Positions 36,204 to 44,657 of a stretch of DNA of 64,000 bases are shown here, piece by piece; the stretch's first letter is position 1; the number at the start of each line of letters is the position of its first letter. The notes below the pieces were generated by a model. It had not been told where the DNA came from, ran no database searches, and worked only from the letters and a program-made list of their open reading frames with translations. The DNA lies in assembly GCF_039522365.1 (NCBI RefSeq), contig NZ_BAAADJ010000063.1:99596-163595 (forward strand). Direction: 5' to 3'. Position numbers and translations under genes: made by a program. The DNA is from Bacillus carboniphilus (GTDB lineage: Bacteria > Bacillota > Bacilli > Bacillales > JC228).

Positions 36204-37888
36204 TATTGTCTCACCCAAGCATCTTGGTAATCGATTGAGACATTGTTTATCTTCACGTCCTGAACTCTACTATTGACTACATAAAATACCTTTTCTGCAT
36301 AGATTGGAACCCAATAGGCGTTTTCCACTACGATTTTTTGAACATCGGCATATACTTGCTTTCTATCTTCAAGGTCTACGGTTATTCTGCCCTTCTCTAA
36401 TAATGCATCAAGCTCTGCATTTTGAGCACGAACATGGTTTAAACCGCCAATCTGACTAGAATGGAATAGCAAGAATAAAATATCTGGATCCGAGTAAGAG
36501 TACGCTAGGAAGGACATATCATAGTCACCCTGTGATACTTTTTCTATGAGTGTCCCTGCCTCCATCGATTGGATACTAACTTGGATTCCAATATCCTTTA
36601 GCATGGCTTGAACGATTTGTGCCGCTTGGCTATGCTGTGGCATGATGGAAAGCTCTAACGAGAGTTCTTGACCGTCCTTTTCCATAATTCCGTCGCCATT
36701 CTTCTCAAAACCTGAGCTTTCTAATAGACTAATGGCTTCATCTTGATTGAATTTATGGCCATAGTTTTCTACATTTTGATCATACCCAAAAATGGTAGCT
36801 GGAATCGGTCCATAGGCAGGGGTTCCCTCCCCATTTAGTTCGGCCTGAATAATCGCTTCTTTATTGACTGCCATATTGATGGCTTTTCTAACGTTGAGAT
36901 CTGAAAGCACTTCATTTTCAAGATTCATTTCTAAAAATAAACCTAAGCCTTGACGTTCGGCCTCTAACACATAATAGTCTGGGTTATCGCGGTATCTTTG
37001 AACATCCTTTGGTAAGACGCCGGAAGCGACATCAATGGATCCGCTATCAAGTGCTGCCAGCATCGTTTGTGCATCCTGGATAAATTTGTACACAATCTGA
37101 TCGGGGTAAGCTTTCCCTTGGTTATCAGCGGAAGGTTGTGGCCAGTTAAAGTCTTCATTTCTTTCCAACGTGACGGACTGTCCCGTTACCCATTCCTTAA
37201 AGATAAAAGGTCCTGCTCCAACTGGGTTTCTTCCATAATCATCCCCGTGCTTTTCAATGGCCGCCATCGATAACGGCTGTAGGTATCCTTGACTCGTTAG
37301 GTTTCGTAAAAGTGGTGCGGATGGAGCCGCCAACTGAATCACAAATGTGTGATCATCTGGAGCAGAAGTTGACTCAATTCCTCCTATTAAGCTTGCGGCA
37401 ACCGTTGCCCCTGTATCAGGGTTCAAAATCCGATCAAACGTATCTTTGTAGACCTGAGCTGTTAAAGGGGTACCGTCCGTAAAGACAACATCGTCTCTAA
37501 GCTTAAACGTGAGAGTTTTTCCATCTTCTGAAACACTATAATCTTTTGCGAGATGCTGTTCTATATCGTTTGTTTCTGGATTAACGGCAAGTAATGTTCC
37601 ACCCAGATGACTGGTGATTAGTCCTGCAATACTCATGGCTGTTTTATGAACATCTAGTGTATCCGGCTCTTGCATCGAACCGATGGTAATGGTGCCACCT
37701 GACTGAGGCGAGGTAGCCTCTTCAGGTGATTCATTGTTTGTGTCTGTATCCTTATCAGATGAACTATCGTTATTTTGATCAGGCGTTGAATCCGAGGCTG
37801 AATCAGAGCTGCATCCGATTATCAAAAACATGGACAGAACGAGCATGATCAAAAATAAGATTGGTTTACTTAGACGATTCATTGCCAT
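36203..37888 (-). CDS. Peptide-binding lipoprotein (OppA/DppA, SBP family 5)
   Basis: A 561-residue solute-binding lipoprotein with lipobox LIIGC and a Ser/Asp/Asn-rich linker to about residue 60. GGTITIGSMQEPDTLDVHKTA starts the mature fold. It delivers peptides to the OppBCDF-like proteins downstream. Given the enzymes in the operon, likely ligands are short peptides containing D-residues, perhaps from peptidoglycan; that is inference. AGGAGG precedes the ATG. Confidence 0.9.
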   Translation of the reverse strand: MAMNRLSKPILFLIMLVLSMFLIIGCSSDSASDSTPDQNNDSSSDKDTDTNNESPEEATSPQSGGTITIGSMQEPDTLDVHKTAMSIAGLITSHLGGTLLAVNPETNDIEQHLAKDYSVSEDGKTLTFKLRDDVVFTDGTPLTAQVYKDTFDRILNPDTGATVAASLIGGIESTSAPDDHTFVIQLAAPSAPLLRNLTSQGYLQPLSMAAIEKHGDDYGRNPVGAGPFIFKEWVTGQSVTLERNEDFNWPQPSADNQGKAYPDQIVYKFIQDAQTMLAALDSGSIDVASGVLPKDVQRYRDNPDYYVLEAERQGLGLFLEMNLENEVLSDLNVRKAINMAVNKEAIIQAELNGEGTPAYGPIPATIFGYDQNVENYGHKFNQDEAISLLESSGFEKNGDGIMEKDGQELSLELSIMPQHSQAAQIVQAMLKDIGIQVSIQSMEAGTLIEKVSQGDYDMSFLAYSYSDPDILFLLFHSSQIGGLNHVRAQNAELDALLEKGRITVDLEDRKQVYADVQKIVVENAYWVPIYAEKVFYVVNSRVQDVKINNVSIDYQDAWVRQ

Positions 37889-37900
37889 GTTCGAGTCCTC

Positions 37901-39352
37901 CTATTCTACTTTTGGGGTTTGTCTAAAGCCAAATGCCGCACGAATGACCTTGTTATCTTCGTCTTTTACAAAGCGCAGTGCCAATTCTGATTCTCTAAAG
38001 GCAACAATAAAGGTATCATTTCCAATTGGTGTTAACCCGTTAATATGATCCAAGCCATCTGCTTTCAACTGCAATTTTCCATCCTCGACCACTACACTAT
38101 ATTTCGAACCTTCACCCGAAGCATAGGAACCTACATATTGTTGTAATTCTTCCTCTGAAACCTCTACTTCTTCGTACTTCACATGAGAAGCAGTGACTGG
38201 CTGACCTAATTGATCATTAAAAGCACTGAATAATAGTTTAGTAGATGGGACCCCTGCTAAGTTAGCAAAAGAAACACCTGAAAGACCTAGCTCAGGAATA
38301 ATATTCAATTGAGCTGCTACCCCTTTTACCGCACCACCATGGTCAACCAGTTTATATCCGAAGTAGTCAGGTGTAATCATGACACCGTATCCATAGTAGC
38401 GATCTTTATCACACTCGATATACGGAGTGATCATTTGTTCAACACTTTCAGGAGTCAAAAGTTGAGCATCGCCCACTTTACCTTGGTTTCGAAAGATTTC
38501 CGCGTATTTCAGCATATCGTTTACCGAAGACTTCAGGAAACCAGCAGCCCGCATGGATGGTGCATCCCAAGGATTATCCGATTCAAAAATAATGGTCTCA
38601 TCATCTTTTTTACGAGAGTTATAAAGGGATGTAAAATCGTCATGGTTCTCTAATTCTTCTAAATGGAACACACTATTTTTCATTCCAGCTGGATCTAAAA
38701 TGTAATCCTTAACATATTGTTCATAGGTAATGCCACTTACCCTTTCCACAATGGCCCCTAGAAGCGAATAGCAATCATTTGAGTAGCTAAATTCAGTTCC
38801 GGGTGCTCCTAATAGGTCAAATTCTTGGTTCGCGATATCCGCCATTAACTCTTCATACGTATCAACACTTACTTTTTCTGCTTCAGCGGCAGCCTTCTCA
38901 ACCGTTCCAATATCACCCTCGGTCTGACCGTCATCATCAAACTTCGGATCATTCGCAATACTCTTGGCTAAAGCTTTATGTAACGTCGGTAAAGGTGGTA
39001 AGCCAGCAGAGTGTGTCAGGAAGTGATGAATCGTCATTTGCTTTGTATATTCTTCATTTGAAGTTTTAAATTCCGGTAAATACTTGAGAACCGGGTCGTT
39101 CACATTTAGCTTTCCAGCCTCTTGCAATTGCATAATGGCTACAGCAGTAAATGATTTGGTTACGGAACCAATTCCAAAAACGGTATCAGAAGACAATGGG
39201 AGTTTTTTCTCGACGTTACGGTAACCAAAACCTTTTTCATAGAATACTTGACCGTCTTTCGCTAAACCAATTGAAAAACCAGGAATCTCAAACTTCTCAC
39301 AAATTTCTTGACAATACTGTTCAAACTCACGAGTAACTGTTTGTTGAGTCAT
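37901..39352 (-). CDS. Serine hydrolase of the beta-lactamase/D-aminopeptidase family
   Basis: A 483-residue class C beta-lactamase-fold enzyme. The SxxK motif is SVTK (Ser63), the YxN motif YSN (about 190-192), and the third motif HGG in KLVDHGGAVKG. No signal peptide is present, so it acts in the cytoplasm; this argues against a penicillin-degrading role and fits D-aminopeptidase or D-peptide esterase activity. The C-terminal 90 residues form a separate beta-rich domain. It is fifth in the operon, with an AGGGAGAGG site. Confidence 0.83.
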   Translation of the reverse strand: MTQQTVTREFEQYCQEICEKFEIPGFSIGLAKDGQVFYEKGFGYRNVEKKLPLSSDTVFGIGSVTKSFTAVAIMQLQEAGKLNVNDPVLKYLPEFKTSNEEYTKQMTIHHFLTHSAGLPPLPTLHKALAKSIANDPKFDDDGQTEGDIGTVEKAAAEAEKVSVDTYEELMADIANQEFDLLGAPGTEFSYSNDCYSLLGAIVERVSGITYEQYVKDYILDPAGMKNSVFHLEELENHDDFTSLYNSRKKDDETIIFESDNPWDAPSMRAAGFLKSSVNDMLKYAEIFRNQGKVGDAQLLTPESVEQMITPYIECDKDRYYGYGVMITPDYFGYKLVDHGGAVKGVAAQLNIIPELGLSGVSFANLAGVPSTKLLFSAFNDQLGQPVTASHVKYEEVEVSEEELQQYVGSYASGEGSKYSVVVEDGKLQLKADGLDHINGLTPIGNDTFIVAFRESELALRFVKDEDNKVIRAAFGFRQTPKVE

Positions 39353-39387
39353 CTAATACCTCTCCCTTTTCCTTTTAAATTTTTATT

Positions 39388-39415
39388 ATAAAATTGTACG
39401 GTGGGTACAATTTAC
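39388..39415 (-). promoter_or_regulatory. Palindrome AAATTGTAC-N5-GTACAATTT with internal promoter, possible RpiR operator
   Basis: A perfect 9+9 inverted repeat lies between the racemase and serine hydrolase genes. On the minus strand it overlaps a TATAAT-containing stretch 30-40 bases before the serine hydrolase. The half-site ATTGTACGG also occurs at 43474-43482, over the probable -10 before the first operon gene, so the RpiR protein may control both. Confidence 0.55.
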
Positions 39416-39460
39416 AACCAAATTGGTTTTTATCACCTGGAAAAACGACACGAATATCTA

Positions 39461-40600
39461 TCATGCTAGTATATTTTTCCTCGTATACACTTGTCTGTCC
39501 ACTCGATACGATTCAAGCACTTCACGATTTATTTCATAACCCATACCAGGTTTATCTGGAACCTGGATGACTCCATTTTTGACTATTACTTCAGGATCAA
39601 TAATATCGTTTTCCCAGTAGCGCGAGGATCCGGCTGTATCTCCTGGTAAAATAAACTGAGGAAGCGTGGTTAAGGCAACATTGTGTGCTCGGCCAATACC
39701 CGCCTCTAGCATGCCACCGCACCAAACCGCAATTCCCTGCTCTGCACAGTAATCATGGATTTTCTTTGATTCTGACAGCCCACCAACTCGGCCAATTTTT
39801 ATATTGATTATTTGACAGCTCCCTATTTCAACTGCTTTTCTGGCATCTTCATAGGAGTGAATACTTTCATCTAAACAAATGGGGGTTTCTAGCACTGATT
39901 GTAGTTTTGCATGATCGATAATATCATCGTGGGCTAGTGGCTGCTCGATCATCATGAGGTCTAAATCATCCAGCCTTTTCAATAAGCTAATATCTTCTAA
40001 CGTATAGGCGGAATTTGCATCTGCCATCAGTAAAATATCTGGAAAATGTCTCCTAACTTCCTTCAGCATTTCATAATCCGAACCAGGCTTTATTTTTATC
40101 TTCATCCGTTTGTAGCCTTCATTCACAAAACCGTCAACGACCCGGACTAAATCTGTGGCAGTTGGTTGAATTCCAATACTAATCCCTACATCTATTTGTC
40201 TCTTGGTTCCACCAAGGACTTGGTATAAAGGGGTATGATTCCGTTTAGCATATAGATCCCAAACTGCACCTTCTAATGCTGATTTCGCCATATTATTCCT
40301 TCGAATGGGTTCAAATCGTTTAGATACCTCATCAGGATGCTCAATGGGTGATTCCAGCAATAAGGGAATTAAAAATTGTTCCATGATGTGTTTGTTCGTT
40401 TCAACTGTTTCCTCACTATACCAAGGACTTGAAAATGCGACGGATTCCCCAAAACCAATAGCCCCGGTTTCATCCTCCATTTCAATCACGTAAAATTCTT
40501 TGTCCTGAAAGGTTCCAAAGCTGGTTGTAAATGGATCCTTTAATCGCATCACTAAACGGTGAAGGGTCACCTCTCGTATCGAAATCGGTTTATTCGCCAT
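39461..40600 (-). CDS. N-succinylamino acid racemase / o-succinylbenzoate synthase-family enolase
   Basis: A 379-residue enolase-superfamily enzyme. Catalytic features of the MLE subgroup are intact: KIK at about 167-169, metal ligands in MADANS (Asp193), MIEQP (Glu219) and CLDES (Asp244), and Lys268 in NIKIGRVGG. The pattern [25 protein letters not shown] and [14 protein letters not shown] is that of the Geobacillus-type NSAR/OSBS family. No men genes are near, whereas a GNAT of the type known to N-succinylate D-amino acids is in the same operon, so racemisation of N-succinyl amino acids is favoured over menaquinone synthesis. AGGAGG precedes the ATG. Confidence 0.85.
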   Translation of the reverse strand: MANKPISIREVTLHRLVMRLKDPFTTSFGTFQDKEFYVIEMEDETGAIGFGESVAFSSPWYSEETVETNKHIMEQFLIPLLLESPIEHPDEVSKRFEPIRRNNMAKSALEGAVWDLYAKRNHTPLYQVLGGTKRQIDVGISIGIQPTATDLVRVVDGFVNEGYKRMKIKIKPGSDYEMLKEVRRHFPDILLMADANSAYTLEDISLLKRLDDLDLMMIEQPLAHDDIIDHAKLQSVLETPICLDESIHSYEDARKAVEIGSCQIINIKIGRVGGLSESKKIHDYCAEQGIAVWCGGMLEAGIGRAHNVALTTLPQFILPGDTAGSSRYWENDIIDPEVIVKNGVIQVPDKPGMGYEINREVLESYRVDRQVYTRKNILA

Positions 40601-40633
40601 GATATGCCTCCTATTTCCCTGTATAAATACAAC

Positions 40634-41659
40634 TTACCTCATGAATATTCTTTGAATATTTTTTCCAAGCAATGCCTCAAGATCAGCATCTGAGAATCCT
40701 CGTTTCGCAAGTCCCTCTACTAGCGTTGGAATGGATTGATGACCTGAAACAACATCAAATGGCTTTCTTGGCATACTTTGTAAGTCATCAAGAGAGACAT
40801 ATTTCATAAAGTCCTCACATAGATCCAATCCCAGTCCTACATGTTCAATCCCGGCTACCGTAACAAGGTGGTCCACATGGTTGATGAACTGTTCTATGGT
40901 AGAGCTTTCATCATCATTTCCTACCAGCAAACTTGCGGCATTGACTCCAATACAGCCATTTGTAGCTGCAATCGCCTTGATTTGATCATCGGTTAAATTC
41001 CGCATGGTTGAGCAAAGAGCTCGAGCATTCGAATGCGAGGCAATCACTGGCTTTGAAGCGAATTGGATGACATCCCAAAAGCCTTCATCATTTAAGTGGG
41101 AGACATCAATGGTGATGCCAAGTCTTTCCGCTTCTTCTATAACCTTCACCCCAAAACTGCTTATACCGCCTTTTTTCCCTTCTTTTGTTGGGTAAAAGAA
41201 GCTACCATCAGCTACTGCATTTCTACGACTCCAAACGAGTCCAAGATTCCGGACTCCTAACTCATAAAAGACACGCAATAAGCTTAGGTCTGTGCCGATT
41301 GGTTCGGCTCCCTCAATCGAAAGGAGAAAGCCAATCTTATTCGTTTGCTTAGCAACATTCATGTCATCTCCGTTTAAACAAATCATGAGCGTATCAGGAG
41401 ATTCGTTGACCTCTTCATATAACGCACTTACTTGGCTTAATGCTTTTCTTAGTCCCATTTCTGGCAAAAACCCACTATCCACAAATAGAGATGCAATAAT
41501 AATATTGACTCCACCTTCCACAAATCGTGGCAAGTAGTCTGTCTCAATAACCTTTTTTCTCCCTCTTTCTCTTTGGATTTGAACATCCATTAACAAATCA
41601 AAGTGGGCATCTATCACTAGGGTATTTTGTAGGAAATCAGGAGAGAGATTGTTTTGCAT
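40634..41659 (-). CDS. Membrane dipeptidase (peptidase M19), canonical metal site
   Basis: A 341-residue M19 enzyme with the full ligand set in sequence: VIDAHFDLLMD (HxD), LLSIEGAEPIG (bridging Glu), IDVSHLND, IASHSNARAL and GLGLDLCED. It should cleave L-Xaa-D-Xaa or other dipeptides to free amino acids. I choose MQNNLSPDF because AAGAGGTGACAG lies just upstream, four bases after the RpiR stop; a frame six codons longer is less likely. Confidence 0.87.
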   Translation of the reverse strand: MQNNLSPDFLQNTLVIDAHFDLLMDVQIQRERGRKKVIETDYLPRFVEGGVNIIIASLFVDSGFLPEMGLRKALSQVSALYEEVNESPDTLMICLNGDDMNVAKQTNKIGFLLSIEGAEPIGTDLSLLRVFYELGVRNLGLVWSRRNAVADGSFFYPTKEGKKGGISSFGVKVIEEAERLGITIDVSHLNDEGFWDVIQFASKPVIASHSNARALCSTMRNLTDDQIKAIAATNGCIGVNAASLLVGNDDESSTIEQFINHVDHLVTVAGIEHVGLGLDLCEDFMKYVSLDDLQSMPRKPFDVVSGHQSIPTLVEGLAKRGFSDADLEALLGKNIQRIFMR

Positions 41660-41663
41660 ACTG

Positions 41664-42551
41664 TCACCTCTTATCAATACCTATTTTTTCCTTTTTAGCA
41701 AATGGGTAAAATTCATTTCTATTTTGGTCATAACCTGCCATATGGTTTTGGACTTTAGGGTCATCTGTTGCTGCAATACTCGTTACTAGTAGATTTAAGA
41801 GCGAGAATGTGGGTGTAATCCCTTTTAAAGGGATAGGTGTAGGAGCAATCACCCTAAATACAGTATCCGCATATTGTCCAATCGGAGATAATCGATCATC
41901 GGTGATGGCAATGATATAAGCTCCTTTTTTCTTAGCTGCCTGAACAAATGAGAGAGTCTCTTGGATGTATCTAGGGAAGGAGATGGCCACTACAACTGTG
42001 TTTTCATTTAACTTTGATAACAGATAATTTGCATCCTCTATTTCACCACGATATTGCGATGTATTTCCGATTACTATATTGAGGGCAAACATAAACCACG
42101 TAGCTGGTCCATAGGAAGATCGGAACCCGAGGACCACTCGATGATCCGCCTCAATCAGCTTTTGAATAGCTTTTTGGTATTGCTTGTAATCAATTGCGTC
42201 TAAAGTGGCTTTCACGTAAGCATTGTCCTGTTCCATCACATGTTGAATTAAGTTAGTATCTTTTAGCTTATTGGACATTTCAAGAAAGTTTTCAATGGGG
42301 TTAATGGTACCTGCAGTATCTTCTAAGAGGCTGGACTGGATTTCCTTTTGTAATTCACTGAATCCCGAGTATCCCAAGATGTAGCACAACCTTATCACCG
42401 TTGTCTCACTTGCTCCGCACGCTTGCCCAGACTGTTTAGCCGTCTGAAACGCGAATTCTTTTGGGAAATCCAGCATATATTTTGCAATCATTTTTTGTCG
42501 TTTTGTCAGTTGGTTATAATTTTTTCTAATTTTATCTGTATAATGTTCCAT
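41664..42551 (-). CDS. RpiR-family transcriptional regulator with SIS domain
   Basis: A 295-residue regulator: an N-terminal RpiR helix-turn-helix (QLTKRQKMIAKYMLDFP..CGASETTVIRLCYILGYSGFSELQKEI) and a SIS domain (RVVLGFRSSYGPATWF, VVAISFPRYIQETLSFVQAAKKKGAYIIAITDD) normally sensing phosphorylated sugars, often cell-wall amino sugars. The ligand here is unknown; placement suggests it controls this operon. Confidence 0.85.
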   Translation of the reverse strand: MEHYTDKIRKNYNQLTKRQKMIAKYMLDFPKEFAFQTAKQSGQACGASETTVIRLCYILGYSGFSELQKEIQSSLLEDTAGTINPIENFLEMSNKLKDTNLIQHVMEQDNAYVKATLDAIDYKQYQKAIQKLIEADHRVVLGFRSSYGPATWFMFALNIVIGNTSQYRGEIEDANYLLSKLNENTVVVAISFPRYIQETLSFVQAAKKKGAYIIAITDDRLSPIGQYADTVFRVIAPTPIPLKGITPTFSLLNLLVTSIAATDDPKVQNHMAGYDQNRNEFYPFAKKEKIGIDKR

Positions 42552-42600
42552 TTACTTGAACCCTTTCATTTCTCAATAGACTCTCGCTCCTAGATAGGTA

Positions 42601-43422
42601 TTAGTGACTTTCTAGTATGTAAAAATGGATACTTGAACCTTGTTCTCTTTGAACTCCAGTGATGAGATAACCGTTTGAAAAAGCATCTTCGATAGCAGTT
42701 CGTGTAGCATGTCTCCACGCAAGAGCTGCATCAGGCTTTTGCTGCTTGATGACTTGAATATTTGAAGGCACTGGAACACGGTAGCCGGCATGGTTTTGTC
42801 TGACCCTATTCTGGTAGTGGGTGGGGGTTGTATAACCGTCTACTTGTTCCCAGCTATACAAGATTTCATATTCGCTTTCAGTCTGTAAAGCGCCAGACAT
42901 GGCTTCTTCCACACGTTTCGAGCAAATATCCCATTCAACCAATAAACGGTCAGATGGTAGCCCTTTGTTCAATTTATCGTTTAATTCCCCGTAATAAGAG
43001 CGAATGTATTGCCTTGAATAGCCACCAAGCTTACAAACATTAAAATAAGCATTTCTTAGTTCTAAAGGGTCAAAGGTCCAAATCATTTTTTTGAACCCGT
43101 ATTGAATAGCCCATTCTCTTTGCTTGGTTTTAAGCTGATAGCCAATTCCTGCATTCTGGTAATCTGGCAAAATACCAGTCATGTGGGAAATTAAGTAGGC
43201 TTCTCCGTCTTTAAAGCCGGCAAAACCGTAGGAAAAACCAACTAGTTTTTCGTCTGTAAATGCTCCTATTACAACCCCACCATTATGAATTGCGGCGACT
43301 AGCTGAGGGAGAGGGGAAACAATGTCCGGACTCCAAATTTCTGCTTGAAGTTCAACAACCATATTTATTTCCTCAAGGTCTTCGATAATTTTATAGGTTA
43401 TAGTCTTTTGCAAACTCTTCAT
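42601..43422 (-). CDS. GNAT N-acyltransferase, possibly D-amino acid N-succinyltransferase
   Basis: A 273-residue GNAT-superfamily protein with acyl-CoA motif MTGILPDYQNAGIGYQLKTKQREWAIQYG and a long C-terminal extension. It resembles the predicted acetyltransferases that accompany N-succinylamino acid racemases in Geobacillus and Bacillus, where the GNAT succinylates D-amino acids. Assignment rests on that pairing. It is the first gene of the operon, with GGGGGG just before the ATG. Confidence 0.7.
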   Translation of the reverse strand: MKSLQKTITYKIIEDLEEINMVVELQAEIWSPDIVSPLPQLVAAIHNGGVVIGAFTDEKLVGFSYGFAGFKDGEAYLISHMTGILPDYQNAGIGYQLKTKQREWAIQYGFKKMIWTFDPLELRNAYFNVCKLGGYSRQYIRSYYGELNDKLNKGLPSDRLLVEWDICSKRVEEAMSGALQTESEYEILYSWEQVDGYTTPTHYQNRVRQNHAGYRVPVPSNIQVIKQQKPDAALAWRHATRTAIEDAFSNGYLITGVQREQGSSIHFYILESH

Positions 43423-43835
43423 TGCCCCCCTATTATTCGGGTATCACAGGGCATGAATCCCGAATTAACTTCTATTGTACGGACGTGTCGTGAAGATTTG
43501 GAATTTGTAACAATGACAGGTATCTGAAAAGCATTTTGATATGTATAACTCATCTGTAAGGTAGTTTGAAGTTGATACTTTAATTTTGTGGATTTTTTGA
43601 AGTGTTAGCTTTTTTAACAGTATATACGAATCTATCTGACTTAACAACAGAAAATTATAAAAAATCAAAATATTTAAACATTTAATAAATAACTGCCTTT
43701 AATCAATAAAAACAGCCTGATTAACAGTGGATTAAATATACTGTTAACCAGGCTATTTATTAGTATTGATAGATGCCTTTAGTAATAAAAATAAGGCCTA
43801 CCTATAAGGTTAAGCCCATTTTTCAATATTAGAGT
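43423..43835. other. Intergenic region upstream of the peptide operon
   Basis: AT-rich gap of about 410 bases. It holds a probable TACAAT -10 for the operon near 43476, the ATTGTACGG half-site, and the terminator at 43711. No RNA gene or small frame is convincing. Confidence 0.5.
43711..43757 (-). terminator. Terminator of the RimJ/RimL-type gene
   Basis: Minus strand AGCCTGGTTAACAGT pairs with ACTGTTAATCAGGCT, followed by GTTTTTATTG. Confidence 0.8.
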
Positions 43836-44435
43836 TTAGCGGGACACCGGTTCCTGTCCCCTCTGTCCCAGCGCAACATGCTTTTTAAAATTGCGCTTCA
43901 ACAAAGCCATGATCTCTGTATCTATGAATCTTCCTTTTAAAAACACATATTCTTCGAGCGTACCTTCATGTCTAAAGTTGGCCTTTTTTAATACCCGTTT
44001 TGAGCCGATATTTTCCGGATGTAATAATGCTTCAATTCTATTTAACTCCATACTTTCGAAGCCATATTCTAGTACACACGGGATCACTTCACTCATCAAG
44101 CCTTGTCCCCAATGTTCCTTGGATAGCTCGTAGCTGATTTCTGCCTTAAAAAAAGAGCGGTTCCAGTTGTGAAAGCCAATGGTGCCTATTACTCTATCAC
44201 GTCGGTCCTTTGTCGTAATCCCCCACCTGATTCCTCTTGATTCTAGGAACATTTTTTCTTTCGAGGTAACAAATCGATAGGCTTCACTGATATCTTCAAA
44301 AGTATCTAAATCATAGTATTTTGTAACCTCTTCGTCCGAAAAATAAGAAAAAATAGCTTCCACATCTTGTTGAGTGATTCTCCTTAAGATGTAGTTTTCT
44401 GTTTCGAGTAGCGGAAAACCATCTATATGATCCAA
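43836..44435 (-). CDS. RimJ/RimL-type GNAT acetyltransferase
   Basis: A 199-residue GNAT of the ribosomal-protein-alanine acetyltransferase type: LETENYILRRITQQDVEAIFSYFSD at the start, HWGQGLMSEVIPCVLEYGF (CoA loop) and LHPENIGSKRVLKKANFRHEG. The target is unknown. The TTG start follows AAAAGGAG by ten bases. The last residues (ALGQRGQEPVSR) are encoded by a dispersed repeat. Confidence 0.82.
   Translation of the reverse strand: MDHIDGFPLLETENYILRRITQQDVEAIFSYFSDEEVTKYYDLDTFEDISEAYRFVTSKEKMFLESRGIRWGITTKDRRDRVIGTIGFHNWNRSFFKAEISYELSKEHWGQGLMSEVIPCVLEYGFESMELNRIEALLHPENIGSKRVLKKANFRHEGTLEEYVFLKGRFIDTEIMALLKRNFKKHVALGQRGQEPVSR
43840..43870 (-). repeat. Dispersed GGGACA element in the acetyltransferase 3' end
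   Basis: Encodes the C-terminal GQRGQEPVSR of the upstream gene. Confidence 0.87.
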
Positions 44436-44621
44436 GTCATCTCAGCTCCTTTTCGTTAAACTTGATGTTTTAATTAAGTATGTAGTATTCTCCATACTTT
44501 CATTATATGATGCCTGTCCAAAATATGATGTTCAGGATTTATCCTATTAACTAGTTTACCTTTATTATAAAGTAGTAATTTACTAGTGAGAATATCTATT
44601 ATTATTTGGAAAAAGATAATA

Positions 44622-44652
44622 AAAAGTCTGCCCCCACATACTGGGCAAACTC
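44622..44652 (-). terminator. Terminator of the sensor kinase gene
   Basis: Minus strand AGTTTGCCC..GGGCAGACT followed by TTTTTATT. Confidence 0.8.
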
Positions 44653-44657
44653 CGGAG

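Noticed and set aside
37901..39352. Secreted beta-lactamase
   Set aside because: No signal peptide or lipobox, and the gene is embedded in a peptide-utilisation operon.
39461..40600. Menaquinone-pathway o-succinylbenzoate synthase (menC)
   Set aside because: The fold fits, but no men genes are near and a GNAT of the succinyltransferase type is in the same operon. Both activities can coexist in this family, so this is a preference rather than exclusion.
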